A DNA stretch of 64,000 bases from contig NZ_CP154879.1 in NCBI RefSeq assembly GCF_039614765.1, forward strand, positions 1,426,001-1,490,000. Direction: 5' to 3'. Both the position numbers and the translations under genes were made by a program. A model generated the notes under the pieces. The model made no database searches. It had not been told where the DNA came from and saw nothing but the letters and a program-made list of their open reading frames with translations. Below are positions 23,628 through 34,268 of this stretch, piece after piece. Source of the DNA: Castellaniella sp. MT123 (GTDB lineage: Bacteria; Pseudomonadota; Gammaproteobacteria; Burkholderiales; Burkholderiaceae_B). How positions within the stretch are numbered: position 1 is the first letter of the stretch; every line of letters begins with the position of its first letter.

Positions 23628-25229
23628 TCAGATTTCCCCGCGCGACAGGCGTCCGGATTCCCCGAATTCGCCATCCCTGGCCACCCGGTTGCGCCCCGCT
23701 TCCTTGGCACGGTACAGAGCCTGATCGGCCGCCTTCAGAACGGCGTCCATGTCGCCCCGAGTCCAGGCAGCCACCCCGATCGACACTGTGACGGCGCCCT
23801 CGGGCAGGATCGATGCCTGCTCCACGCTCGCCCGCAAACGCTCGGCCACGCTGACGGCGACTTCCAGCCCCATCCCGGGCAACAGGATCAGAAATTCCTC
23901 GCCGCCCATCCGGAACAGCGAATCCCCTTGGCGCGCGTGACCGCGCATCAGCTCGCCGACCCGGCGGATTACCCGATCGCCCACGTCATGTCCATAGTGG
24001 TCGTTGATACGCTTGAAGAAATCAATATCCAACGCCATCACGGCAAAAGACCGCCCGAGAGTCCTGGACGTCCGCAGTGCGACATCCAGTGCCCGGCGAT
24101 TGCCCAGCCCGGTCAATGGGTCCGTATGGGCGGCATCAAGTAGTAATCCGAACTGGCTACGCACTGCGCCGGCCCCCAGCAGCAAAGCCCGCTTGAGCTG
24201 CTGGGCCTCGAAATACCAGCAGCTCACCTGGCCGATACGCTGAGCCAGGTTCTCGCCATACCCATCGCGCACGATCAGCGCCAGTTGCCTCAGGGGGCGT
24301 GAAATCCAGCGCGACAACAGCCACAACAGAACCAGCAGCGCCATGGCGGGCACCAACACCCGCCAGGACACGCGCCACATCAGATCGTCGACCGGGCGGA
24401 GAGCCACCGAGGTCGGGCGCTGCACCACGACGCCCCAGTCGGCGACCGGCACATGGGCATAGCCCGCCAACATGTCGATCCCCTGGCTGTTGACCAGCCG
24501 CTGGCGACCCGAACGTCCTTGCAGCACGGCGTCGATCACCGGATTACCCAGAATGGACTGACCGATGCGATCCGGCTGGGGATGATAGATCAGCCGCCGC
24601 GATGAATCGACCACGTAGACATAGGTCTCATCGTGGAAATACTGTTGTCCGAACAGCCGTGACACTCCCCCGTCGGTTTTCAGATAGAGGGCGCCCGCGA
24701 TATAGCCCAGGTAGCGCATGTCCGGCGCATAAAGCGGATGCGTCATCAGGACCGCCAGATCGCCCAGCACCGTGATGAAAGGCTTGCTGATGGCGGGCAC
24801 CTGATGCCGCGAGACCGACAGCGGTTCGTCCGTATCCACCCGATGCCCCTTCAAAAAACGCAGTGCGCCAGGGGAAACCACCTGAAGCACCCCGTGCTCA
24901 TCAGTGATGGAGACCACATTGAAACCGATCCCCTGCTGGCGCAGACGTTCGACTTCGGCCTGCAGCACCGTGGGCGTCATGCCGGATTTCTCAATGATGT
25001 CGGCGGAATAGGCCATGCCGTGCTGCGCCTGCCGCAGAAGGTCGGACGCTGTGGCTGCAAGCTTGGCGGCGAAGGCCTCGTTGGTGGACAACACCTCGTC
25101 GATCAGTTGCTGCCGCTGCGCTTGATAGGTACCGGCCAGGCCGGCCACCAGCATGACGAGCATGCTGAAAATGGACAGCACAAGGATGAGCTGACGCAGA
25201 TTGATTCTGGAGGGTCGCCGGATATGCAT
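23628..25229 (-). CDS. Membrane-bound diguanylate cyclase (sensor + GGDEF)
   Basis: This makes cyclic di-GMP from GTP. It encodes 533 residues: an N-terminal helix (LRQLILVLSIFSMLVMLVAG), a periplasmic double-Cache-like sensor (about 40-290, containing 'VVDSSRRLIYHPQPDRIGQS'), a second helix (VLVPAMALLVLLWLLSRWIS), a short HAMP-like linker, then the GGDEF domain. The active site is GGEEF in 'FRMGGEEFLILLPG'. Five residues upstream is RQGD, an intact RxxD inhibitory site, so product inhibition is expected. There is no EAL domain. It is not in an operon. Confidence 0.92.
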   Translation of the reverse strand: MHIRRPSRINLRQLILVLSIFSMLVMLVAGLAGTYQAQRQQLIDEVLSTNEAFAAKLAATASDLLRQAQHGMAYSADIIEKSGMTPTVLQAEVERLRQQGIGFNVVSITDEHGVLQVVSPGALRFLKGHRVDTDEPLSVSRHQVPAISKPFITVLGDLAVLMTHPLYAPDMRYLGYIAGALYLKTDGGVSRLFGQQYFHDETYVYVVDSSRRLIYHPQPDRIGQSILGNPVIDAVLQGRSGRQRLVNSQGIDMLAGYAHVPVADWGVVVQRPTSVALRPVDDLMWRVSWRVLVPAMALLVLLWLLSRWISRPLRQLALIVRDGYGENLAQRIGQVSCWYFEAQQLKRALLLGAGAVRSQFGLLLDAAHTDPLTGLGNRRALDVALRTSRTLGRSFAVMALDIDFFKRINDHYGHDVGDRVIRRVGELMRGHARQGDSLFRMGGEEFLILLPGMGLEVAVSVAERLRASVEQASILPEGAVTVSIGVAAWTRGDMDAVLKAADQALYRAKEAGRNRVARDGEFGESGRLSRGEI

Positions 25230-25374
25230 TCCTGTTCCTCGATTGTGCCGGGCAAGCTGTGCCGAATCCGGTTGCGGCCGTCAGGCTACTACGCCACCAC
25301 CGGGCCAAAGCCCGAAATTCCCGCATGCAACGCTCACACGGCTCGCAAACTTGTCGTACGGATCTGTACGAAAC

Positions 25375-26127
25375 TCAGTGTCTGGCGGCATCGTGGGCAT
25401 GCTGCCAGCCCAGGACCGCCTGAGTGGCATGCGCCATGATGCGTTCGTAATGCTCACGCGGCAGTGCTTCGCGCAAGGCGGCAAACAGGCACCGGGTACC
25501 GCTCTGGGCAAGCTCGGGCAGATCCGGGTGATCGATCAGGCCGATCTGAACGTGGGCCAAGGTATCGGCCACCAGCCGCCACCCCAGCGTGGGCATGCGA
25601 GCATCCAGCGCCAGTAGCAGGCTGCCCAGCGTATGCAGGACTGGCTGCGCGGCCTCGAGATCGGTCTCGGCCGCCATGGCATGCCACAAAGCCAGATGGA
25701 TCGCGCGCCGCAGCTCGATCTTGAAGTCGATGGCGGCCGCTTCGACTGCGTCGATCTGCGCGAACCACCGCTGGAAGCAAGCGTCTTCCTGCGGATCCAG
25801 ATCGGTGCGCAGGCCGCCCAACAAGGCCGACAGCACAGGCATGGCCGTGATTCCGAAGGCCTGGCTGAAGGCCAGGCCCCATTGGTCCAGCCCCGTCAGC
25901 AGCAACGCCAGCCGTAGCGCCCGCGCATCGCGCGAATTCGCGGCGTCGCACCAGGCAGCGCCACGATCCCGCAGCTCATCCAGCGTGGATTGACTCGCCG
26001 GGGAACCGGCCGCCTGGCGAAACGCCAGGGTGAACAGACGTTGTGCCAGACGGGTGGCCTCGGCCTGCGTCTGCGGCAAAGCCAGACCGGCAAGCGGATC
26101 CGTGATGTCGGCGGGTTCCTGGGGCAT
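25375..26127 (-). CDS. Conserved hypothetical helical protein
   Basis: This encodes 250 residues, nearly all helical, Ala/Leu-rich, with no signal peptide and no recognised motif. A typical part is 'DQWGLAFSQAFGITAMPVLS', then 'QRWFAQIDAVEAAAIDFKIE' and 'LRRAIHLALWHAM'. It seems a natural protein (even codon use, good length). It stands alone between the diguanylate cyclase and tRNA-Met. I do not recognise a function. Confidence 0.7.
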   Translation of the reverse strand: MPQEPADITDPLAGLALPQTQAEATRLAQRLFTLAFRQAAGSPASQSTLDELRDRGAAWCDAANSRDARALRLALLLTGLDQWGLAFSQAFGITAMPVLSALLGGLRTDLDPQEDACFQRWFAQIDAVEAAAIDFKIELRRAIHLALWHAMAAETDLEAAQPVLHTLGSLLLALDARMPTLGWRLVADTLAHVQIGLIDHPDLPELAQSGTRCLFAALREALPREHYERIMAHATQAVLGWQHAHDAARH

Positions 26128-26142
26128 GAGTGCCTCTAAAAG

Positions 26143-26175
26143 AAAAAAGCCCTTAGATTGGGGGTCTAAGGGCTT
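26143..26175 (-). terminator. Terminator after tRNA-Met
   Basis: On the minus strand an 11-bp perfect stem, AAGCCCTTAGA / TCTAAGGGCTT, with an eight-base loop ends in TTTTTTCTTTT. It lies 14 bases past the tRNA CCA. Confidence 0.9.
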
Positions 26176-26189
26176 GATCCATCGAATTC

Positions 26190-26266
<77 letters not shown>

Positions 26267-26382
26267 AAAGCACGAGATTATAGCAAGAAATCTTCCGTCT
26301 GCAAGCGCCGACCCTACCCAACTTGATTTCGTGCCCATCACCGCAGCATACTGAATCATCATCAACCACATCGAGATCCCGG

Positions 26383-27474
26383 ATGACTGATATGGACATC
26401 ACCTTCGAACAGCGCGCCCAGGGTGCCCTGATGGGGGCCTTCATCGGCGACGCGCTGGCTCTGGGACCCCACTGGTACTACGACCTGGAAGCCCTGCGCC
26501 ACGACTACGGCAACTGGATCACCGATTACACCGACCCACGCCCGGACCGCTATCACGGCGGGCTGAAGGCGGGTCAGTCCTCACAAGCCGGGTACATCCT
26601 GGATCTGCTGGCGCACTCGCTGGCGGACCGGGGCCGGTACGACGAGCCCGACTTTTGCCGGCGGCTGGACCAGGATCTGTTTCCGAAACTGGATGGCACG
26701 CCGATGAATGGGCCGGGCGGCTATACCAGCCAGTCGATCCGCGAAACCTGGCGGTTGCGGGTGCGCGAACACCGCCCCTGGGGGCAGGCCGCCGGCGTGG
26801 CCGACACGACCGAGGCGGCCGAGCGCATCCTGGCTCTGGCCATCCGCTACGCACACAACCCGGCGGAACTAGCCCAGCAGGTATCCGCCAACACGGCGCT
26901 GACCCAATACGACACCACCGTCATGGCCATGACGGTGGCCTACGGCTGCATCCTTGGCAGTCTGGTGCGCGGAGAACCGCTGGATGAGCAGACCTCGGGC
27001 CGGCTGATGGCCATGGTGCACGACGGTATCCTGCCCTTCCATGCAGTCACATCCGTCGGCGAGCAGGCCGTGCCTCCCGGCCCCGCAGCCGTACGGCAAG
27101 TGGGCCAGTTTCCCTCGCCCGACGCCTTGCTGACGGTATCCTGCATCCTGCGCGCCACGCAGGACCCCGACATCCGCATCGAGCCCGCCTGGAAGGCATC
27201 CCTGGTCTATGGAATGCCCTGCGCCGTCTACCACCAGTTCCCGGCCGCCTACTATCTGGCCGGACGCTTCCAGGGCGATTTCGAATCCGCCGTCCTGCAC
27301 GCGGTCAACGGCGGCGGCCAGAACCAGGCGCGCGCCATCCTGACCGGCGCGTTGGCCGGTGCGATCGGCGGCATCCAGTCGATCCCGGATCGCTTCCTGA
27401 AAGGACTGGAATTCAGCCAGGAACGGCAGGATCTGGCACGGAAACTGGCACGGCAAGCCAACGCGGCCACCTGA
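26383..27474 (+). CDS. ADP-ribosylglycohydrolase family protein
   Basis: This encodes 363 residues from the ATG at 26383 (a second ATG follows three codons later). The fold's metal-binding residues appear in 'RAQGALMGAFIGDALALGPH', 'NTALTQYDTTVMAMTVAYGC' and the C-terminal 'VNGGGQNQARAILTGALAGA'. The classical Asp-Asp-Ser motif of DraG is modified here, so the substrate may not be ADP-ribosyl-arginine. 'GPHWYYDLEAL' places it in the subgroup with a large alpha-helical insertion. It is monocistronic. Confidence 0.82.
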   Translation: MTDMDITFEQRAQGALMGAFIGDALALGPHWYYDLEALRHDYGNWITDYTDPRPDRYHGGLKAGQSSQAGYILDLLAHSLADRGRYDEPDFCRRLDQDLFPKLDGTPMNGPGGYTSQSIRETWRLRVREHRPWGQAAGVADTTEAAERILALAIRYAHNPAELAQQVSANTALTQYDTTVMAMTVAYGCILGSLVRGEPLDEQTSGRLMAMVHDGILPFHAVTSVGEQAVPPGPAAVRQVGQFPSPDALLTVSCILRATQDPDIRIEPAWKASLVYGMPCAVYHQFPAAYYLAGRFQGDFESAVLHAVNGGGQNQARAILTGALAGAIGGIQSIPDRFLKGLEFSQERQDLARKLARQANAAT

Positions 27475-27524
27475 CGCCAGCATCCGGGCGGGCCGCCATC
27501 TTTCGCGCGGCCTGCCCGACCCGT

Positions 27525-28262
27525 TCAACGCACCGGCAGGAAATTGAAGAACAACAGACCCTGCAGGTAGCCGATGCCGATGCGCCGGACGCTTTCGTCC
27601 TGCAGCTCGGCCACCAGATCCAGGCGGGCGATCATGCGGCCGAACTCGCGCTCGAAGCTCAGGTTGGTGACGCCGTTGCCCAGCTCATTGGACAGCAGCA
27701 GCGGCTGACCCCGGGCATCGCGCCGGCTGGACAGCATCCAGGCGGCGATTTCCACATTGCGCGCCGCATTGAACACATGCCGGGCATCGACCGAATCGCC
27801 CACGTGAAAGCGGGTGAGCCCGCCATGCGCCGCGATGATCATGTTGGACAGGCCCAGCACGAATGCCGCCGCCCGGTCCCCGGGATAGCGCGGATCCATG
27901 GCTACGGACAGGACCTCGATGTCCTGAAGCCCCTCCAGTTCCTTGGGGACTTCGCCCTTGCGGATGCGCGTATCCCCCTGGGCCAGGGCCGACTTCAGAT
28001 CCGTGAAGCCCGCCTTGCGCCATTCCGCGGGATTGCGCCGATACAGCTTGTCGAGCAAGCGGACCAGACTATCCAGATTGTCCCGCATCACCAGGGTCTG
28101 GACGCGGTTGATGTCGTTCTGCACGAACTGATCAGCGGACAGGGATTCGCCTTTCGGCCCCGGACCCTTGTCGGGCGGCGCCGCGCAGCCGGTCAGTGCC
28201 AGGACGGCAAGCAGCCCCAACGCCGCCCATACCATGACACGACTGGCGACCGACCCGATCAT
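27525..28262 (-). CDS. Conserved lipoprotein
   Basis: This encodes 245 residues from the ATG at 28262. A lipoprotein signal (VMVWAALGLLAVLALTGC) ends in a good lipobox, LTGC, so it should be lipid-anchored. The mature part is mostly helical (NDINRVQTLVMRDNLDSLVR, then 'NMIIAAHGGLTRFHVG'). Its start codon overlaps the ghrA-like stop by one base (TGATG). The function is unknown. Confidence 0.75.
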   Translation of the reverse strand: MIGSVASRVMVWAALGLLAVLALTGCAAPPDKGPGPKGESLSADQFVQNDINRVQTLVMRDNLDSLVRLLDKLYRRNPAEWRKAGFTDLKSALAQGDTRIRKGEVPKELEGLQDIEVLSVAMDPRYPGDRAAAFVLGLSNMIIAAHGGLTRFHVGDSVDARHVFNAARNVEIAAWMLSSRRDARGQPLLLSNELGNGVTNLSFEREFGRMIARLDLVAELQDESVRRIGIGYLQGLLFFNFLPVR

Positions 28263-29191
28263 CAGTACTGTCGGGCCCGATCCACGATGCCAGTGATCGG
28301 CTGCCCCTGCGCTACGGCGTCGATCTTGCCCGCGATCTGCCGCACAGTCAGATCCATCAGGCTGGCCCCCGCCACGTGCGGCGTCACCTGAATGCGCGCA
28401 TCGTGCCAGAACGGATGGTCGGGCGGCAAAGGTTCCTGGGAAAAGGCATCCAGCGCCGCGCCGCGCAGCCGCCCCTCGTCCAGGCAGGCCAGCAGGTCTT
28501 CGGCGACCAGATGGTCGCCGCGCGCGATATTGATCAGATAAGCGTCGGGCCGCAATTGCTGGAACAAGGAACGGCACAGGATCCCGCGCGTGTCGCCGGT
28601 CAGCGGCAGCACGTTCACCAGCACGCGGGTGCGCGCCAGAAAATCCGCCAGCCCGTCCCGCCCGAAAGATTCAGTGCCCGCAACCGGGCGACCACTGCGC
28701 GACCAGACGGCCACCGGGTATTCCAGCGCCGCGCAGGCCTGCGCGACCCGGGCCCCCATCACACCGGCCCCCATGACACCCACTGTCCAGGCCGACCGGT
28801 CGATGTCCGCCAGCGGCTGCCAGCGGGCCTGCGCCTGCTGCGCGGCATAGCGGCCCAGATCGCGGGATTCGCGGATCAGATAATGCAGGACGTATTCAGC
28901 CATCTGCACGGCCATGCCGCCGTCTTCCATCCGGACCAGGGTAATCCGATCGGACAGACCCGGCATGTGCAACAGGGCATCGACCCCCGCGCCCAGGTTG
29001 AACAGGTATTTCAGCCCAGGCTCGCGGTCGAACAGACCGGCTGGCGGGGCCCACACCACCGCGGCATCGGCCCGCCCCGACGGTTCCTCGTCGTCCCACA
29101 GACGCACCCGATGATCCGGCAAAGCCGCCTGCAGGGCACGCACCCATTCCAGCGGATTCGACTCGTGACGAGAGGCAAAGACAATTTCCAT
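28262..29191 (-). CDS. ghrA: Glyoxylate/hydroxypyruvate reductase A-like dehydrogenase
   Basis: This encodes 309 residues from the ATG at 29191. The D-2-hydroxyacid dehydrogenase fold shows the NAD(P) loop 'TVGVMGAGVMGARVAQACAA', the substrate Arg in 'LINIARGDHLVAEDLLACLD', the Glu in 'AFSQEPLPPDHPFW' and the catalytic His in 'IQVTPHVAGASL'. The GhrA subgroup is suggested by 'LFNLGAGVDALLHMPGL'. It would reduce glyoxylate to glycolate, linking it in function to glcDEF elsewhere in the window. The lipoprotein gene is coupled behind it. Confidence 0.85.
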   Translation of the reverse strand: MEIVFASRHESNPLEWVRALQAALPDHRVRLWDDEEPSGRADAAVVWAPPAGLFDREPGLKYLFNLGAGVDALLHMPGLSDRITLVRMEDGGMAVQMAEYVLHYLIRESRDLGRYAAQQAQARWQPLADIDRSAWTVGVMGAGVMGARVAQACAALEYPVAVWSRSGRPVAGTESFGRDGLADFLARTRVLVNVLPLTGDTRGILCRSLFQQLRPDAYLINIARGDHLVAEDLLACLDEGRLRGAALDAFSQEPLPPDHPFWHDARIQVTPHVAGASLMDLTVRQIAGKIDAVAQGQPITGIVDRARQY

Positions 29192-29394
29192 GTTCAAGCA
29201 TCCGATCCGACGTTGACTCACCCGCGCAGAGGTGGATCCAGTCCCCGGGACTGTAGCATAGGGACTTTGATCCGTATTTTCCCCAGGTCTGATAAAAGTA
29301 CCAGCATCCGGCCAAAATGTGCATTTCCGCATATTGCTAACATGTTTATGATTTTTTCATCCCACCCAGGGACGCCACCCAAGGAGATGAAAAC

Positions 29395-30591
29395 ATGAGC
29401 CAAGCCGTCACCGTCCTGCCCCAACCGGACGCCGCCACAATACTGGAAAAAGTCCAGGCCATCCTGCCCGAGATCGCCGCCCGCGCCGCCCAGGCGGAAC
29501 AGGACCGCATGGTGCCGGCGGAAAACATTGCCCTGCTGAAACAAACAGGCCTGCACCGCGCGTTCCAGCCCAGGGCCTACGGCGGGCTGGAACTGTCCCT
29601 GCCGGAATTCGCCCAGTGCGTCGTCGCACTGGCGGGCGCCTGCGGCGGCACCGCCTGGGCCTTCAGCCTGCTGTGCACTCACAGCCACCAGCTGGCCATG
29701 TTCCCGAAGCAACTGCAGGACGAAATCTGGGGCGGTGACCCCGACGCCACCGCCAGCAGCAGCATCGCGCCCTTCGGCCGGACCGAGGAAACCGAGGGCG
29801 GCATCCTCTTCAGCGGCGAGATGGGCTGGAGCAGCGGCTGCGACCATGCGCAATGGGCCATCGTCGGCTTCAACCGCCTGAACGCGGCCGGCGAGAAAAC
29901 CTACTGCTTTGCCGTCCTGCCGCGCCAGGATTACACGATCCGGGATGACTGGTTTGCCATCGGCATGCGGGGCAGCGGCTCCAAAACCCTGGTGATCGAC
30001 AAGGCCTTCGTGCCCAATCACCGGATCCAGGCCGCCAAGGACATGATGGAGGGCAAATCCGCCGGCTTCGGTCTCTACCCGGACAGCAAGATCTTCCACA
30101 CCCCCTACCGTCCCTATTTCGCGAGCGGCTTTTCAGCCATCAGCCTGGGGATCGCCGAGCGAATGCTGCAGGCCTTCAAGGAAAAGACCCGGAACCGGGT
30201 TCGCGCCTACACCGGCGCCAACGTCGGCACCGCCACTCCCGCCCTGATGCGACTGGCGGAATCCACCCACCAGGTGGCTGCCGCACGCGCCTTTCTGGAA
30301 AAGACCTGGGATGACCACCGGGCCCATGGCGAAGCGAAACGCTACCCCAGCCGCGAAACACTGACCTACTGGCGCACCAACCAGGCCTACGCCGTCAAGA
30401 TGTGCGTCCAGGCCACGAACCGCCTGTTCGAGGCCGCCGGCGCCGGCGCCTGGTTCGAAACCAATGAGATGCAGCGCCTGTTCCGCGACAGTCACATGAC
30501 GGCCGCCCATGCCTACACGGACTACGACGTCTGCGCGCAGATACTGGGGCGCGAACTGATGGGCCTGGAACCCGACCCGACCATGATCTGA
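29395..30591 (+). CDS. Flavin-dependent monooxygenase, oxygenase component (HsaA/HpaH-C2 type)
   Basis: This encodes 398 residues with an acyl-CoA-dehydrogenase-like fold: an N-terminal helical domain (LKQTGLHRAFQPRAYGGLEL), the central beta domain (MGWSSGCDHAQWAIVGFNRL), and a C-terminal four-helix bundle. It lacks the acyl-CoA catalytic Glu pattern and matches group D two-component hydroxylases that use reduced flavin on phenols. The flavin reductase gene follows 15 bases downstream. The divergent ghrA promoter region is 203 bp away. Likely substrates are 4-hydroxyphenylacetate or a related phenol, judging by the HpaA-like regulator nearby; a steroid or indole substrate cannot be excluded. 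Confidence 0.82.
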   Translation: MSQAVTVLPQPDAATILEKVQAILPEIAARAAQAEQDRMVPAENIALLKQTGLHRAFQPRAYGGLELSLPEFAQCVVALAGACGGTAWAFSLLCTHSHQLAMFPKQLQDEIWGGDPDATASSSIAPFGRTEETEGGILFSGEMGWSSGCDHAQWAIVGFNRLNAAGEKTYCFAVLPRQDYTIRDDWFAIGMRGSGSKTLVIDKAFVPNHRIQAAKDMMEGKSAGFGLYPDSKIFHTPYRPYFASGFSAISLGIAERMLQAFKEKTRNRVRAYTGANVGTATPALMRLAESTHQVAAARAFLEKTWDDHRAHGEAKRYPSRETLTYWRTNQAYAVKMCVQATNRLFEAAGAGAWFETNEMQRLFRDSHMTAAHAYTDYDVCAQILGRELMGLEPDPTMI

Positions 30592-32009
<1,418 letters not shown>

Positions 32010-32116
32010 GGCAAAAGATCCCACGGAGTTCAGGCCAAAGTAAGAGTTGTAAATATAGCATTCCCCTACTGGAGGCCCACTTTCCAGTGACCCCGTCCAC
32101 AAGGCAGGAGGTTCTC

Positions 32117-33376
32117 ATGTTGCGCAGATTTCTCTCTTTTTTTCTGGTCGGCTCGATGCTTTTGTTTTCGGCTCTGACCACGGCAGCCACCGCTCCACCC
32201 GAGATCAAAATTGGGACCTTGTATGCCTCTTCGGGGCCGTTCGCGGCAATCTCGATGCCGGTCTATCTGGGCCTGAAACTCTGGGTCGGGATCGAGAACG
32301 CCCAGGGCGGCGTCATGGTCAAACCCTACGGCAAGCGGATCCCGATCAAACTCGTCGCCTATGACGACCAGAGCAATACCGCGACGGCGGCGACGCTCTA
32401 CAACCAGTTGATCACCCAGGACAAGGTCGATATCCTGGTGTCGGACAGCGGATCCGTACTGACCTCGATGGCGGTCCCCATCGCGCGCGAGCACAAGATG
32501 CTGCTTCTCGACACCACCGGCACCGGCGGCAAATTCTTCGCGGGCGACAATCCCTACATCGTGCTGATGTCGGACCCGGTCTCGACCATCTGGCCGAAAT
32601 ACGCGGCCGACTTCCTGATCCACGAAGGCCCAAAGCTGGGCATCAAGAAAGTCGCGCTGCTGTACGCGACTAATGACTACACCACCACCCAGGCCAATGC
32701 GGTGCGCAAGATGATCCAGGAATCACACGCGCCGCTGGACATCGTGTATGACAAGGGCGTGCCCACCAGCACCACGAACTACACCGTGCTGATCAATGCC
32801 ATCCAGGCCGCCCAGCCCGATGCCGTGGTGCAGATGGGTTACCCGGACAACGACGTGGCGTTCCTGCGCAACCTGCACGAAAGCGGAACGCACTTCAAAT
32901 GGCTGTTCGACATCTACCCGGGCCTGGAGACCGACCATATGCTCAAGACCGCCGGCGCGGACAGCATGAAGTATGTCTACACCTATGCGACGTCCTCGGT
33001 GGTGGAATACAAAGTCGAGCACGGCATGAATCTGCCTGAATTCCACCAGGCCTGGGACAAGGCCTACCCGGACAGCAAGGTATCGTTCGGCTTCAATTCC
33101 GTGGCGGGCTACACCACCGGCCTGATCATCGAGAACGCGCTCGCCAGCACGAAGAGCATGCAGCAGCTGGACCTGCGCGCCGCCATCTTCAGTCTGTCGG
33201 GCAAACTGAAGACCCTGGACGGCACGTTCAAACTGGACGAGCACGGCGCCCAGGTCGGCGAGATCACGCCATTGGCACAGCTGGTGCCGGACGGCAAGGG
33301 CGGACTGAAGTTCGCCATCGTGTACCCGCCCGAAGTCGCCACGGGCAAGGCAGTCTACCCGGCACCCGCCCAGTAA
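32117..33376 (+). CDS. ABC transporter periplasmic binding protein (second Liv-type operon)
   Basis: This encodes 419 residues from the ATG at 32117, with a near-perfect AGGAGG five bases upstream. The signal peptide is 'RRFLSFFLVGSMLLFSALTT'. The mature chain shows the type-I binding fold (EIKIGTLYASSGPFAAISMP). Similar proteins import aromatic acids as well as amino acids. Transcription is divergent from the AraC-type gene across 107 bp. Confidence 0.9.
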   Translation: MLRRFLSFFLVGSMLLFSALTTAATAPPEIKIGTLYASSGPFAAISMPVYLGLKLWVGIENAQGGVMVKPYGKRIPIKLVAYDDQSNTATAATLYNQLITQDKVDILVSDSGSVLTSMAVPIAREHKMLLLDTTGTGGKFFAGDNPYIVLMSDPVSTIWPKYAADFLIHEGPKLGIKKVALLYATNDYTTTQANAVRKMIQESHAPLDIVYDKGVPTSTTNYTVLINAIQAAQPDAVVQMGYPDNDVAFLRNLHESGTHFKWLFDIYPGLETDHMLKTAGADSMKYVYTYATSSVVEYKVEHGMNLPEFHQAWDKAYPDSKVSFGFNSVAGYTTGLIIENALASTKSMQQLDLRAAIFSLSGKLKTLDGTFKLDEHGAQVGEITPLAQLVPDGKGGLKFAIVYPPEVATGKAVYPAPAQ

Positions 33377-33392
33377 CCGCCCGGCGCGCATC

Positions 33393-34268
33393 ATGCTTGC
33401 CTATGCGATCCTGGCCGGCATTCTCTTCGGGCTGTATTTCAGCCTGGTGGGGCTGGGCCTGAATCTGGTGTTCGGCGTGATGCGCATCGTCAACCTGGCT
33501 CATGGCGACTTCGTCATGCTGGGGGCGCTGCTGGCCGGCGCTCTGTATGGCGCCTATGCCATCAGCCCGGTCCTGGCGGCCGTCATCTCTCTGATCGTTT
33601 TCATCATCATCGGCTTTCCGCTGTATTACCTGCTGGTGCCACGCCTGCTGCAGGCCCCTGACCCGGAGATGCTTTCAATCATCCTGTTCTTCGGCTTTTC
33701 CCAGGTCATCGAATCGGTCACGACCATCGTGGCGGGTCCCTCTGAACGATCCATCCCGGGCCGCGCCATGGGCACGCAGCCGGTCCACATCCTGGGCCAG
33801 ACCTTTCCGGCCGCCTGGGTCTGGAGTGCCGTCGCCAGCGCCATCGCCGTCCTGCTGGTCTTCCTGTACCTGTACCGCACCCGCGTCGGGCGGCTGACCC
33901 GCGCAGTCATGGCCGACCGCCACGAGGCGCTGGCCAGCGGCATCGACGTCGGCCGGATCTCCGGCCTGGCCTTTGGCATCGGACTGGGGCTGGCCGCCGT
34001 CGCGGGCGCCTTTGCGCCCTTCATGCTGGGCGGTATCAGCCCGGCCAGCGGCGTGAGCCTGACGATCCAGTCCTTCACGGTCATCATCGTCGGTTCGCTG
34101 GGCAGTCCGCTGGGGACCGTCCTGGGTGGCCTGATCTACGGCATCTCCATCATGCTCATGCAGACCTACCTCAGTTCCTGGGCCGCGCTGCTGCCCTATC
34201 TGCTGCTGATCGCCATCCTGCTGGTCCGCCCCAGCGGATTGCTGGGACACGAGGTGCGCCATGCCTAG
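33393..34268 (+). CDS. ABC permease (LivH family), second operon
   Basis: This encodes 291 residues with about eight helices and the LivH signature 'LVFGVMRIVNLAHGDFVMLG'. The coupling-loop region is 'AVMADRHEALASGIDVGRIS', and 'FTVIIVGSLGSPLGTVLGGL' lies near the end. It begins 16 bases after the binding-protein gene and overlaps the next permease by eight bases. Confidence 0.9.
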   Translation: MLAYAILAGILFGLYFSLVGLGLNLVFGVMRIVNLAHGDFVMLGALLAGALYGAYAISPVLAAVISLIVFIIIGFPLYYLLVPRLLQAPDPEMLSIILFFGFSQVIESVTTIVAGPSERSIPGRAMGTQPVHILGQTFPAAWVWSAVASAIAVLLVFLYLYRTRVGRLTRAVMADRHEALASGIDVGRISGLAFGIGLGLAAVAGAFAPFMLGGISPASGVSLTIQSFTVIIVGSLGSPLGTVLGGLIYGISIMLMQTYLSSWAALLPYLLLIAILLVRPSGLLGHEVRHA

